64,000 nucleotides of DNA from Perognathus longimembris pacificus (taxonomy: Eukaryota; Chordata; Mammalia; Rodentia; Heteromyidae): positions 93,018,880 to 93,082,879 of the forward strand of contig NC_063162.1 of the NCBI RefSeq assembly GCF_023159225.1, in the 5' to 3' direction. A program made the translations under genes and the position numbers. Under the pieces are notes generated by a model, which worked only from the letters and a program-made list of their open reading frames with translations, was not told the DNA's origin and ran no database searches. How positions within the stretch are numbered: the first letter of the stretch is position 1; each line of letters starts with the position of its first letter. Shown here one piece after another: positions 1 through 9,970 of this stretch.

Positions 1-59
1 GCTCTATCCTTCATCCCTTCTGTTAGTGTGTCTTCTTATATATCATATTAATACACAGA

Positions 60-474
60 TATGATATGTTTTGATATTATTCCCCTTTCTGCCATCTTTT
101 CTACTTCCCAGTCCCTCCAAACAGTCCCACAACACTGCAATAAAAATTGGTGTTCAGGAGTCTCTATTGTGTAGTGATTTATATACTCTTTTGGATATAT
201 ACCCAATTGTTTTGTGGGATTTTTTTGTTTTTATTTGTTTGTTTTGTTTTTAGTTTTATACTGGTTACACTAATTTACATTCCTCTGAATTGTTTTGAGG
301 GATCTTCCTCACATACTAACCAATAATTGTTATTTATGTTCTTCGTGAAAGCCATTCTGATTAGAGTGATATGGACTTTTAGTGTAATTTTGATTAGCAT
401 TTCCTTTTTGGACAGGATATTGAACATCTTTTGGTGTTTACTGGCCATTTCTGCTTCTCTTGTTATTGTTGCTT
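60..474 (-). mobile_element. Old LINE-1 fragment (ORF2 3' region), part 1
   Basis: Read on the minus strand this aligns by eye with the 3' part of LINE-1 ORF2: the equivalents of the 'tttacattcc', 'gccattctgattagagtgat' and 'catcttttggtgttt' blocks also seen in the clearer copy at 13.4-13.6 kb. It is diverged and has no long reading frame. A SINE at 475-675 splits it from part 2. Confidence 0.65.
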
Positions 475-675
475 TGTGCCAGTACTGGGGCTTGAACTCA
501 GGGCTTTAGGGATTGTCACTTAGCATTTTTTTTTCCCCGAATGAAGGCTGATGCAACTTGAAGTATACCTCCACTTCTGGTGTTTGGTAGCTAATTGTAC
601 ATAAGTTTTATTTCCTGCCCTCGATGGCTTTCAACTGAAATTCTCAAATCTCAGCCTCCTGGGTAACTAGCCATG
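475..675 (-). mobile_element. Degenerate B1-Geo composite SINE
   Basis: In this window B1-Geo means a 7SL/B1-like left half (GGCTCA..CTGTAATCC..GGCTGAGATCTGAGGAT) joined to the right half of IDL-Geo (GTGGCTCAAGTGGTAGAG..TGAGCAAAA..GGCCCTGAGTTCAAG). This copy is reversed: CCAGTACTGGGGCTTGAACTC at the left and CTCAGCCTCCTGGGTAACTA at the right. It is heavily diverged. Confidence 0.6.
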
Positions 676-681
676 AACAAT

Positions 682-870
682 CACCTTTTTCTTTTGAGAA
701 TTGCTTCTTCAATTCATAGGCTATCTTGTTTAATTCATATAGACAATCTTGTCATTCTATTGACTATTTGTTTTGCTGTGAAGAAGCTTTTTATTCTGAT
801 CCAATCCCATTTTTTTCAGCCCTTGCTTGGATTTACTAAACTATTAAAAATTGTATTCTGGAAGTTGTCA
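682..870 (-). mobile_element. Old LINE-1 fragment (ORF2 region), part 2
   Basis: Reversed ORF2 sequence further 5' in the element than part 1 (for example TGAAGAAGCTTTTTATTCTGA and AATCCCATTT), consistent with one LINE-1 interrupted by the SINE at 475-675. Confidence 0.55.
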
Positions 871-886
871 CCTATGCATATAATTT

Positions 887-889
<3 letters not shown>

Positions 890-930
<41 letters not shown>
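890..930. repeat. (TG)n microsatellite
   Basis: About twenty uninterrupted TG units directly beside a reversed SINE, probably grown from its tail. Confidence 0.95.
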
Positions 931-932
<2 letters not shown>

Positions 933-1395
933 CCTCTTGGGCTTTAACTCAAGACCAATGAGCTGTCCCTGAGCTTTTTATGCTCAAGGATAGTGTTGTA
1001 CCTTTTTGTTTTTTGTTTGTTTGTTTGTTTGTTTGTTTTGGCCAGTCCTGGGCCTTGGACTCAGGGCCTGAGCACCATCCCTGGCTTCTTCCCGCTCAAG
1101 GCTAGCACTCTGCCACCTGAGCCACAGCGCCCCTTCTGGCCATTTCCCATATATGTGGTGCTGGGGAATCGAACCGAGAGCTTCTTGTGTAGGAGGCAAG
1201 CACTCTTGCCACTAGGCCATATTCCCAGCCCAGTGTTGTACCTTTTGAGCCTGATTTTCACTTCCAGCTTTGGGGTAGTTCATTGAAGATAAGAGTCCCA
1301 TGCATTCTCCTGCCAGGATGACTTTGACTGTGATCCTCAGATCTCAGCCTCCTGAATAGCTAGACTTACAGGCATGAGCCACCTGTGTCAGTCAA
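931..1395 (-). mobile_element. B1-Geo SINE split by a younger SINE
   Basis: A reversed composite SINE: the Geo half runs from 931 to about 1006 (TTGGGCTTTAACTCAAGACC, TATGCTCAAGGATAGTG), and the B1 half resumes at 1247 (ACTTCCAGCTTTGGGG, CTCAGCCTCCTGAATAGCTA, CATGAGCCACC). The gap is filled by the IDL-Geo copy at 1007-1231. Confidence 0.75.
1007..1231 (-). mobile_element. IDL-Geo SINE with 15-bp target duplication
   Basis: Reversed element: a (GTTT)n tail, then GGCCAGTCCTGGGCCTTGGA at the 3' end and the ID-like head ending CCACTAGGCCATATTCCCAG. The flanks AGTGTTGTACCTTTT at 992-1006 and 1232-1246 are identical, so the insertion is recent and clean. The ID half resembles tRNA-Ala-derived ID elements. 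Confidence 0.9.
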
Positions 1396-1427
1396 GCATT
1401 TCTTTTAATAAAAGAAAAGATTACCTT

Positions 1428-1640
1428 GGAATACTGCTTAGCAGTGCTTGGCTAGCATGCATGAAGTCCTGGGTTCAATTCCTCAGCACCACATAAACAG
1501 AAAAAGCCAGAGTGGTGCTGTGGGTCAAGTGATAGAGAGCTATCCTTGAGCAAAAGAAGCCAAGAACTGTGCTCAGGCCCTGAGTCCCAAGCCCCAAGAC
1601 TGGCAACAAAAAAAACAAAAAAGAGAGAGAGAGAGAAAGA
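1428..1640 (+). mobile_element. IDL-Geo SINE
   Basis: Forward copy: ID-like head (GCTTGGCTAGCATGCATGAAG, CTGGGTTCAATTCCTCAGCA), then the Geo half (GTGGTGCTGTGGGTCAAGTG, AGGCCCTGAGTCC) and an A-rich, GA-rich tail. The first part of the head is altered. Confidence 0.8.
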
Positions 1641-1683
1641 AAGAAAAGATTAGATTCATGTGTGTTTTAAAACTACCTTTTGG

Positions 1684-1876
1684 AGGGTGGGCCCGGGTGC
1701 TGTTCATGCCTAGCTCAAGACTAGTGCTCTACCACTGAGCTACGGGTCCCCTTTTGTTTTTTCTGAGTAGTTTATTGGAGATAAGAGTCTTCCAAACTTT
1801 CCTGCCCTGGCTGGCTTACAAACATGGTCCTCAGATCTTAGCCTCCTGAGTAGCTAGAATTAGAGGCTTATCTTCT
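1684..1876 (-). mobile_element. B1-Geo SINE
   Basis: Reversed and diverged: CTCAAGACTAGTGCTCTACCA and TTATTGGAGATAAGAGTCTT, then CTTAGCCTCCTGAGTAGCTA. Confidence 0.65.
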
Positions 1877-2299
1877 GTGCTTTATTTAGTATACTGCTTG
1901 CTGATTGGAGTATCTGCTGAGTAGCTACTATATGTAAACTCCTCCCTTTACATGTGGGTTGTGAGCTAGCAGTAGGTTCAAAGAAAGGAAAAATTATTGT
2001 TAAAATAGCACATTAAGAGAAATTTGCATAATATTACAAGCTTTTCATTATCTGGAGTAAGAACTATTTTAGGCTGAACTTTTTTTTTGTAATTTTAGTA
2101 GGATGAAGTAGACTATGTTCTGAGAGGATTTATACGTTTTAAAGTAAATCTTATTTTAAATTCTTTAACATAAAAAAGGATAGGAGGCCTATACTTAGAG
2201 AAGTATGTCATTTTATATCCTTTAAATAACATATAGGATGTAAGACCTAAACTTGAGTAAGATTCTAAGTGAAAAATAAGAAATGGTTGCTCAGATTGG

Positions 2300-2522
2300 G
2301 CAGGATGAATTAGTTGATAAGAATATAAGTTTTGAAGCTTGACAGCCTTCAGTTCAAATCACTATTTAATATTTATTAACTGTGAACTTGAGCATATTAT
2401 TTTAGTTTCCTCAAGGAATGTAGATATTACCTTCATTGTGAGAGCATTGGATGAGTGCAATGCAATATTCTATGCTTAAAAGTACCTAGCGCATTGCCTC
2501 TAAATAACTGTTGGTTTTTAAT
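2300..2522 (+). mobile_element. MIR element
   Basis: Follows the MIR consensus order: 'ttttgaagcttgacagcc', 'ttcaaatcac', 'aactgtgaacttgagca', 'tagtttcctcaaggaatgtag', and 'agcgcattgcc'. An ancient tRNA-derived SINE shared by mammals. Confidence 0.65.
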
Positions 2523-2525
2523 AAT

Positions 2526-2547
2526 AGCAGCAGCAGCAGCAGCAGCA
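2526..2547. repeat. (GCA)n short tandem repeat
   Basis: Seven GCA/CAG units in an SNX13 intron, immediately after the MIR end. Confidence 0.9.
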
Positions 2548-2956
2548 ATAAAGGCACTTCACAACAGCATCTGTAATAGTAGCAGTTAGGTAGGTGGCTG
2601 AAGGATATGCAGGAACTACTAGTATTTTTTTTTTTACAATTTTTAAAATAAAAATTAAGAAGGGAAAATATTCCTACTATTCTTCCTCTCTTCTTCAAAG
2701 ATTCCCCTGAACAAAAAAGATTAAGCTATTGATAGAAAATAGATAAATTAATAATTTGAGGTAGAAATTTGTATAGTTACTTTCGTGTGTTGTATTTTAT
2801 CTCTCTAGTTGATACTACCATTTCTACATTAAATACTTTGTTTAAATAGTGAATTCCAGGCTATAAACATATATATATGATGAAACACATATTGATTTAT
2901 TTATGATTGAAGTGATTGCATTTAAAATCCTGCCTGAAATAGCTTTATTAATCAGA

Positions 2957-3205
2957 GTGCTGGTAGCTCACAACTGTACCCCTAGGTATTTAAGAGACTG
3001 AGATTTGAGGATCTCAGTACAAAGCCAGCTGGGCAGGAAAGTCGATAAGAATCTTATTTCCAGTAAACTACCTCGAAAAAGCTGGGATTAGAGCTGTAGA
3101 TCAACTAGTAGAGTGCTAGCTTTGGGCAAAAGAAGCTCAAGGATAGCATTCAGGCCCTGCGTTTGAGCCCCAAGACTGACACTAACAAACAAATAAATAA
3201 ATAAT
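2957..3205 (+). mobile_element. B1-Geo SINE
   Basis: Forward and diverged: GCTGGTAGCTCACAACTGTA, GAGACTGAGATTTGAGGATC, GGGCAGGAAAGTC, AACTAGTAGAGTGCTAGC, CAGGCCCTGCG, with an (AAAT)n tail. Confidence 0.75.
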
Positions 3206-3332
3206 GAACAAATAGCTTTATTATCAACGGAGATACATTAAAATCCTCCTCTCATGTTTTCCTTATATTCATCTATCTCTAAATTGTATTTATTTTACTA
3301 GTACACAACTAATGAATTAAGAACAGTTTTTT

Positions 3333-3536
3333 TTTTTTTTTTTTGGCCAGTCCTGGGCCTTGGACTCAGGGCCTGAGCACTGTCCCTGGCTTCTTCCCGC
3401 TCAAGGCTAGCACTCTGCCACTTGAGCCACAGCGCCGCTTCTGGCCGTTTTCTGTATATGTGGTGCTGGGGAATCGAACCTAGGGCCTCGTGTATCCAAG
3501 GCAGGCACTCTTGCCACTAGGCTATATCCCCAGCCC
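3333..3536 (-). mobile_element. IDL-Geo SINE with target duplication
   Basis: Nearly full-length reversed element with a poly(T) start (3' A tail) and end GGCTATATCCCCAGCCC. Flanks TAAGAACAGTTTTTT at 3318-3332 and 3537-3551 match exactly. Confidence 0.92.
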
Positions 3537-3776
3537 TAAGAACAGTTTTTTGAGATAAAAGAAACATGTATACAGTGACCATTTTTAACAGCCAGAAGTA
3601 GCACTCTGTATGTCCAAATAATTACTTTGCATATTTTTAATTACTAATGAGTATAAAAGTTCATTTTTAGCAGCCTATACGTATTTTTATAAATCATAAT
3701 GGCAGTCACCAAGGTTTTCTTGACCTTCTTAGAATTGTCTGAATAATTTTTAGGTGTATCAAGAATTATGATTTCC

Positions 3777-4793
3777 AAAACAACATTGAGATTCCATCTC
3801 ACCCCAGTAATAATGTCATATATCAAGAAAACTAACAATAACAATTGTTGGAGGGGGTGTGGCCAAAGGGAACCCTACTTCATTGTTGGTGGGAATGTAA
3901 TCTGGTTCAGCCACTCTGGCAAGCAGTATGGAGATTCCTCAGAAGGCTAAATATAGAACTCCCCTATGACCCAGCAGCCCCACTTTTGGGTATCTATCCA
4001 AAAGACCACAAACAAAATCACAGTAATGCCACCAGCACAACAATGTTCATCGCAGCACAATTTGTCATAGCTAGAATCTGGAACCAACCCAGATGCCCCT
4101 CCGTGGACGAATGGATCAGGAAAATGTGGTACATATACACAATGGAATTTTATGCCTCTATCAGAAAGAATGACGTTGTCCCATTTGTAAGAAAATGGAA
4201 GGACTTGGAAAAAATTATACTAAGTGAAGTGGGCCAGACCCAAAGAAACATGGACTCTATGGTCTCCCTTATTGGGAATAATTGGTACAGGTTTAGGCAA
4301 GTCATAACAGAGCATCACAAGGCCCAATAGCTATACCCTTATGAACACATAAGATGATGCTAAGTGAAATGAACTCCATGTTATGGAGACAATTGTTATG
4401 TCACTGTTGTAACTACTTTCATGTGTATCTGTAGCTTCTATTATTGATGATGTTCTTGTATCACCTTCCTGTGGTTGTACCTACACTATCTCTGTAATCT
4501 TATCTGAGTATATTGGAAACTGTGTATACTGGTATTGGAACTAGGAAATTGAAAGGGAATACCAAAATTGAGAGACACAGGGTAAAAAAAGAGAAACAAC
4601 TACAAAAGCAATACTTGCAAAACTGTTTGGTGTAAGTGAACTGAACACCTCAGTGGGGGAAAGGGTAAGGGGGAGGGGGGAGGGGGGTATGAGGGACAAG
4701 GTAACAAACAGTACAAGAAATGTATCCAATGCCTAACATGTGAAACTGTAACCTCTCTGTATATCAGTTTGACAATAAAAATTGGAAAAAAAA
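3777..4793 (+). mobile_element. 5'-truncated LINE-1 with ORF2 C-terminal fragment
   Basis: About 1 kb of a LINE-1 3' end inserted in sense with the SNX13 intron. The flanks AAGAATTATGATTTCC (3761-3776) and AAGAATTAGGATTTCC (4794-4809) differ at one base, a target-site duplication. The first part encodes the end of ORF2 (HLTP.., CWRGCG, then in another frame HCWWEC, WNQPRCPSVDEWIRKMWYIY). One frame change near 3860 breaks the reading; the downstream 161-codon frame (3845-4330) stays open. The 3' UTR has a G-rich stretch (GGGGGAGGGGGGAGGGGGG, 4670-4687) and ends GACAATAAAAA plus an A tail. It cannot move by itself. Confidence 0.9.
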
Positions 4794-5054
4794 AAGAATT
4801 AGGATTTCCATCTACATTTCTCTACTGACTAGTATACTGTTTTTCCCTAATTACATTCTACTAGAAGCAGGCACCAGAGAAAACAATGTACAAATATTTT
4901 ATGAGTAGCTATTCAAAGCCTGAGAAATAATGCTATATAACAGATTAATAAATTGATCATACAGTTTGTCCAAATTTGATATAACACTTCCTAGAAAGAA
5001 TAATTACCAAGTGGTATTTCTATTCACATAGTATCTTGTGTGTGTGCGAAAGCA

Positions 5055-5097
5055 CACATGTGTTCTGGTCTGGGGGTTTGAACTCAGAGCTTTTTTT
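5055..5097 (-). mobile_element. Small SINE (Geo half) remnant
   Basis: TCTGGTCTGGGGGTTTGAACT followed by a T run: the reversed end of the Geo half only. Confidence 0.4.
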
Positions 5098-5390
5098 TTT
5101 TTTGTACATAGCAGCTTTATTCATAAACAGCAAATGCCGAAGCAACCTAGATTTTGATCAATAGGAATAGCTAAACAAATGGCAATTTCTTTTAATAGGA
5201 TTATACATCAGAAAGAAACTAAATAAATGAATCTCATTTTTGGAAAGCTAACATCTCAAAGTAACTGGAAAATCTCAAAATACAAACTATTCACAAATTT
5301 CACAACCAGTGAATACTCATTACACAAAACAACATACCAAATGTTAAAAGTACTCACTTCTCCAGATGCCTGACTGCCTTTTGAGAATAT
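5098..5390 (+). mobile_element. Ancient LINE-1 (L1M-type) fragment
   Basis: Forward relic of the ORF2 3' region: AGCAGCTTTATTCATAA, then AAGCAACCTAGA, 'aggaatagctaaacaaatgg' and 'aaatgaatctca' in the order of old mammalian LINE-1s. Strongly diverged. Confidence 0.55.
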
Positions 5391-5699
5391 TTATTATTTA
5401 ATAAAATAATTATTTGCTCATTCTAAAGCTGACCATTCTATCCTAGACTCTTTCTGATGTTATAAAGTAGGGGGAAAATATAATACTTTTTAAGGCAATT
5501 GCTGACCAGCTCTGTAAAGAAAGAAATAAGCATTCTAATAAAATAAATTTTTAATCATTCCCCCAAAAATGTAGGCCATAACTTTCAGGCTCTAATAATG
5601 TTACATAAGATTCCTTAACATATAGTAGCTATCTTTTATCTCTAACAGATAAAAAGTAATTTAGACCAATGATACCTTCCTGAGTGTTAGAAATAATCA

Positions 5700-5912
5700 G
5701 ACCCAACATTGAACTCAGAACTTTCGTGCTCAAGACTATTGTTCGCTTACTTGAGCCACAGCTCCACTTCTGACTTTTTTTTTTTTTTTTTGGTGCTTAA
5801 TTTGAGATGAGAATTTCCTAGACTTTCATGCTTGATCTGTCTTTGAGCCATGATCCTCTGATCTTTGCCTCCTGAATAGAGTTACAGAGTGAGCCACCAG
5901 CACCTGCCTTTT
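5700..5912 (-). mobile_element. B1-Geo SINE
   Basis: Reversed: ATTGAACTCAGAACTTTCGTG, ACTTGAGCCACAGCTCCACTT, a T run, TTAATTTGAGATGAGAAT, TTTGCCTCCTGAATAGAG, GAGCCACCAGCACCTGCC. Confidence 0.75.
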
Positions 5913-5990
5913 GCAGTCTTTTTATCCAGTTTTATGATGTGTACATATTCTGAAAAGAATTCAGAGATCTAATGTTACAATTCCAAAATG

Positions 5991-6512
5991 GCTCTTCCCC
6001 TTTTTGGCCATTGCTGAAGCAGGAACAGCCAAAATGAAGTTCAATACCTTTGTCACTTCTTACTGAAACAAGAACCAGAAAAAGCATTTCAATGCAGTGT
6101 CACACATTCACAGGAAAATTATGTCTTCTCCTGTTTCCAAAGAGCTGATATAGAAGTACAATGTGTGATCTATGCCCTTCTGAAAGGATGATGAGGTACA
6201 AGTTGTATAAGTACACTATGAAGGTCAGCACATTGGCAGAGTGTCCAGGTTTACTGGAAGAAGTATGTCATCTACATTGAATGGAAAAGGCCCATGGCAC
6301 CACTGTCCATGTGGGCATTTACCTCAGCAAAGTGGCTATCACCAGGTGTAACAGGACAAAGACCACAAAAAGATCCTGGAACAAAAACCCAAATCCACCA
6401 AGTAGGAAAGGAAAAGGGCAAATATAAGGAAGAAACAATTGAGAAGGTGCAGGAATGAAGTAATTTTATATACAACTTCCATTTTAAAAAAACTTCTTAA
6501 ACGGAAAAATAA
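5991..6512 (+). pseudogene. RPL26 processed pseudogene
   Basis: An intronless copy of the ribosomal protein L26 mRNA in sense inside the SNX13 intron. It begins with the 5' UTR (CTCTTCCCC..GGCC..GCCAAA), has ATG AAG TTC AAT at 6034-6045, and ends with codons for YKEETIEK.QE and TGA at 6456-6458. It carries TGA at codon 11 (6064-6066), further stops about 30 codons on, and about 13 bases net lost against the 438-base coding region. The flanks AATTCCAAAATG (5979-5990) and AATTCCATAATG (6513-6524), 11 of 12 identical, mark a LINE-1-mediated insertion. RPL26L1 is a possible alternative parent. Not functional. Confidence 0.92.
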
Positions 6513-6524
6513 AATTCCATAATG

Positions 6525-7950
6525 TATCTTGTTACCAATACAAAGAATGTGGTTGAATTGGTAACAGAATGAACAGATAGCATCTATATAACTTAGCTTA
6601 AATTTATCTATTAACAATTCACAGTTTACTCTTATGTCTGGTGATTTGAAAGTTTATGTGTTGCTGGTTTTTTCATTTTGCACATCTATTTTAACCTAAA
6701 CCCTATTTTATAAATGTAATTATCCAGTGATAGACTCTGATGTTGTGCTTATGAGATTCTCTTATCTTTGGTTAAGCATCAGAGTAATTAGATGGAGGTT
6801 TTAACTCCCTTTATTTACCCCATTGCCCTACAAATATGATATTTGTTCTTAAGTCACAGGAATAGCGGGTATATATACATAGAGGGGGTGGAGAGGGACA
6901 AATTCTTTTAAGTCTGGAATGGTACACTAGTAACTTTTTAATATCTCACTAATGATATAAAATTTAAGAATCCCTTAATAGTATCAGTGGTGGTAATTCA
7001 GGCCAACACATAGATAGAGTATATTCATTCAGTCAATTCATAAGTTTTTAGATGTACTCAAATCTCTGCTATGAACATAAAACATAAATATGTAAAATAT
7101 GTTTGAAGATATTAAATGATCTATTCTGGTGAACCAAAAATTATATATAGAATTACAGATATACATGCACACGTATATACATGTGTACTTACATATAGCA
7201 CAGACAAGAATTTCATTTCTAAAATCTTTGTATCTCTCATAACTTGGTAACTTTTCCTTGTTCTACACTTTGCTTCTCCTGACAGTGTCTCACTATAGAT
7301 TGGGTATTCCATGATGCATATTTGCTGTATTATTGGCCCAGCTTAAGCTGCAGCAATAACCAAAACTCGCAACCATTTTATTGTTTTCTTGAGATTCATG
7401 TTTGGTTGTCCTTGCTACTTGTTTCACCTATTGTAGATTTTCTTGATGAATGTATAAATGGTATGAAGGAGGCTTGTTTTCTTGCCCTATTAACGTTGTG
7501 CTGCATTTCATATAAACCATTACATTTAGTTTGTTACTATTACCTCTTTTCTCTTTTACATAGAATATAATTTATTTTCCTGATAGTTTTTGTGTGACAA
7601 CACTTTCTGGGTAATATTCTTTAAGTTTTGTTCAACTTCAAAAAAGTTTTTTTGTTTTAGTCTCCTTTCAGAGAGTCCCTTGTGAGACTACTTAATTTGT
7701 TTAGATTTCTCTCCTTTTCTTAGTTGAAATGATTTAACATATGTACAGTCAGATATAAAATTTTGCGGTCTACCCTCTGGAAATTTTTTTATATCTCTGG
7801 TCACATTTTTTAAAAATAATTCTCATATTCTGCTTTACTAAAATATTTACTTGTCTAATTTGTAACTCATCTTTGTTTTCTATTAATGGACACCATTCTC
7901 TCTAAATAATAATAGAGCATATAATGCGTTCTTTTCTTTTTCTCCTTTTT
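6525..7950. other. Intron stretch without recognised gene
   Basis: AT-rich sequence of an SNX13 intron. I see no exon, RNA gene or clear repeat; 7600-7930 has the T-rich look of a reversed old LINE-1 but I could not align it. Confidence 0.5.
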
Positions 7951-7954
7951 TATT

Positions 7955-8425
7955 ATACTTTTAAAAAATATAATTTTATTGCCATTATTAAGATGTTATA
8001 CAGAGTGGTTATCCTTTCTTAATTCAAGTGATGACTATATTTCTATTTTGGATAATATCACTCCTTTTCCCCTCCCGTATCTACCCACAGGTTACTCACC
8101 TAGCTCATTTTCTACAGTATCTACTGAACAGCATGATTTCATTTGTTCACCTTTGTGTTCTCTCCCTTTCTGTGCTTCACCTTACTCTCACTAAAAGAAA
8201 AAAAAAAAAAAAGCAAAAACAGCACATTACCACCACCTATGTTTCCATAAGTAGTATTTTTAATGTTCAGAGAGAAGTTATGCCTTTGGGTTTCTTCCCT
8301 GAGGGTATCCTTCTTTAGTGTCTGAGTGCCTATAGTCCTTTGTAGGTTATTATGTCCAGTTTTAGGTCTAGCTTCCACATATAAGAGAAAACGTGCTATT
8401 TGTCTCTTAGAGCTTGGTTTTTGAA
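7955..8425 (-). mobile_element. LINE-1 3' end, older type
   Basis: Reversed LINE-1 3' UTR: starts with the complement of the A-rich tail, contains TTTTATTGCCATTATTAAGATG, TTGTTCACCTTTGTG, an A run at 8193-8210, AAGTTATGCCTTTGGGTTTC and CTAGCTTCCACATATAAGAG. The same blocks recur in the same order at 12.3-12.8 kb. Confidence 0.65.
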
Positions 8426-8587
8426 ATCTTAAAATATTGTTATTTTAGTTTTCCGTTTATTTTACCTTCTTTTTAGCTTCTATTGAAAGCATTGCTTCTA
8501 GTTTTGGTAGAAGTGTATAATTCTACCTGCATAAGTTTGTTTTGGAAAACCTTTTCATTTAGGATTTCTCTAATAAAGATGACAGTG

Positions 8588-8685
8588 AGACTGGACACAG
8601 TGGTGCATGCCTCTAAGCCAACCAGGAGGCTGAGGCAGGAGGATCATGAGTTCCTGGTCAGCCTGGATTATATAACAACTTAAAG
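8588..8685 (+). mobile_element. B1 SINE monomer
   Basis: 7SL-derived: GACACAGTGGTGCATGCCTC, AGGAGGCTGAGGCAGGAGGA, CCTGGTCAGCCTGGATTATA. No Geo half is attached, so it is a plain B1, probably older. Confidence 0.75.
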
Positions 8686-8815
8686 TGATACTTTTTCCTC
8701 TCCCTCAAAAATGACAGTGAGTGATAGATTTATTTTCCAGCAATAACCTTATCTGTCAATTTTTAAATCACTTATACAATTCTAAAGATTCATTTTTAAG
8801 ACTCCTCAAAGGCAA

Positions 8816-8940
8816 TTTTTTTTTTTTTTGGCCACTTGTGGGGCTTGAACTCAGGGCCTGGATTCTGTGCTTGAGCCTGTTTGTGCTCAAGGCTAGCACT
8901 CTACCACTTGAGCCACATTGTCACTTCCAGTTTTATTTTT
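8816..8940 (-). mobile_element. B1-Geo SINE, Geo half (split element, part 1)
   Basis: Reversed Geo half: TTGTGGGGCTTGAACTCAGG, TGCTCAAGGCTAGCACTCTA, CACTTGAGCCAC, CACTTCCAG. The B1 half reappears at 9548, so one SINE was opened by a LINE-1 insertion. Confidence 0.7.
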
Positions 8941-8964
8941 CTCTCCATTTGTCTTTATTTGTCA

Positions 8965-9545
8965 TCTTCTTTTTAAATTTTTTTCTTTATTGTCAAAGAG
9001 TAGTACAGAAGGTTTACAGATTCATATGTAAGGCAGTGAATACACTTCTTGTTCAACTTGTTACTACTCCCTCATTTTTCCCCTACTGCCTCCTTACTCC
9101 TTCTCTTCCCCCGGATGAGTTGTACAGTTGGTTTACACCAAATGGCTTTGTAAGTATTGCTTTTGGAATGGTTTGTCTTTTTATCCTTTGTCTCTTGATT
9201 TTGATATTCCTTTTCCCTTCCCTAGTTCTTTTTTTTTTTGGCCAGTCCTGGGCCTTGGACTCAGGGCCTGAGCACTGTCCCTGGCTTCTTCCCGCTCAAG
9301 GCTAGCACTCTGCCACTTGAGCCACAGCGCCGCTTCTGGCCATTTTCTGTATATGTGGTGCTGGGGAATTGAACCTAGGGCCTCGTGTATCCGAGGCAGG
9401 CACTTTTGCCACTAGGCTATATCCCCAGCCCCCTTCCCTAGTTCTAATACCCATATAAACAGTATCCAGGGTACTCAGATGACATACCATGGTAGCTGGG
9501 GTACAACCACAGAAAGGGAATACAAGAGAGACAAGACCCAGTTTT
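8965..9545 (-). mobile_element. LINE-1 3' end, itself split by a SINE
   Basis: Reversed LINE-1 3' UTR: TTCTTTATTGTCAAAGAGTAGT, TTCATATGTAAGGCAGTGAA, TGTACAGTTGGTTTACACCAA, TCCTTTGTCTCTTGATTTTG, then after the SINE CTAATACCCATATAAACAG. The SINE at 9230-9430 sits inside it. No coding part is left. Confidence 0.7.
9230..9430 (-). mobile_element. IDL-Geo SINE with perfect 15-bp target duplication
   Basis: Full-length reversed element ending GGCTATATCCCCAGCC. CCCTTCCCTAGTTCT occurs at 9215-9229 and 9431-9445. Youngest layer of a three-level nest. Confidence 0.93.
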
Positions 9546-9547
9546 TA

Positions 9548-9672
9548 AGAGATTAATTGGTGATAAGAATCTCATGTGGACTTTTCTGCCCTGGTTGACT
9601 TCAAACCAAGGTCCTCAGATCTTAGCCTCCTGAGTAGCTAGGATTACAGGTGTGAGCCACCATTGCCCAGCT
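9548..9672 (-). mobile_element. B1-Geo SINE, B1 half (split element, part 2)
   Basis: Reversed: TTAATTGGTGATAAGAATCTC, TCAGATCTTAGCCTCCTGAG, TAGCTAGGATTACAGGTGTG, GAGCCACCATTGCCCAGC. Continues part 1 at 8816-8940. It ends only about 135 bases before SNX13 exon 9809. Confidence 0.75.
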
Positions 9673-9808
9673 TATATTGTTAAATTTACTTATATAGTAG
9701 TATAATGGAAAGTCATCGTATATATATATCTTTATTTTTCTAGGCTTTCAAAATGAGTAACGGGTATGACACAGTGAAATAATCTCACATATGTTTTTTT
9801 CTGTTTAG

Positions 9809-9970
9809 ATGGACACATTTGTAAATCCTCTTCGAAATTCTATGAGGAATGTTTCAAATGCAGTTAAATCCCTTCCTGACAGTTTGGCAGAAGGAATGAC
9901 TAAAATGTCAGACAACATGGGAAAAATGTCCGAAAGATTAGGTCAAGACATAAAACAATCATTCTTCAAG
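9809..9970 (+). CDS. SNX13: SNX13 coding exon 1 of 6 in window
   Basis: This exon has 162 bases, phase 0 at both ends (54 codons), starting [12 protein letters not shown] and ending KQSFFK. The acceptor is a T-rich tract ending TTTAG at 9804-9808; the donor is AAG|GTAAGA at 9971. The leading ATG is an internal methionine, not a translation start, because it lies directly behind an acceptor. The segment is rich in S, N, M and K and forms the linker between the PX and C-terminal domains. I recognise no further coding exon in 1-9808, so the preceding exon is probably off the left edge. Confidence 0.92.

Noticed and set aside
673..972. 99-codon frame with a CVCV run
   Set aside because: Translation of LINE-1 relic plus the (TG)n microsatellite.
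984..1286. Overlapping open frames on both strands
   Set aside because: They lie in an IDL-Geo SINE; the same peptide-like strings (ASPGPWTQGLS, SASLE.EEARD) return at every copy of the SINE, for example at 30.2, 36.9 and 52.1 kb.
3845..4330. 161-codon open frame as a possible gene
   Set aside because: It is the C-terminal end of LINE-1 ORF2 in a truncated element with target duplications.
9809..9811. ATG at the start of an SNX13 exon as a translation start
   Set aside because: It follows an acceptor TTTAG directly and the exon is internal to the known protein.
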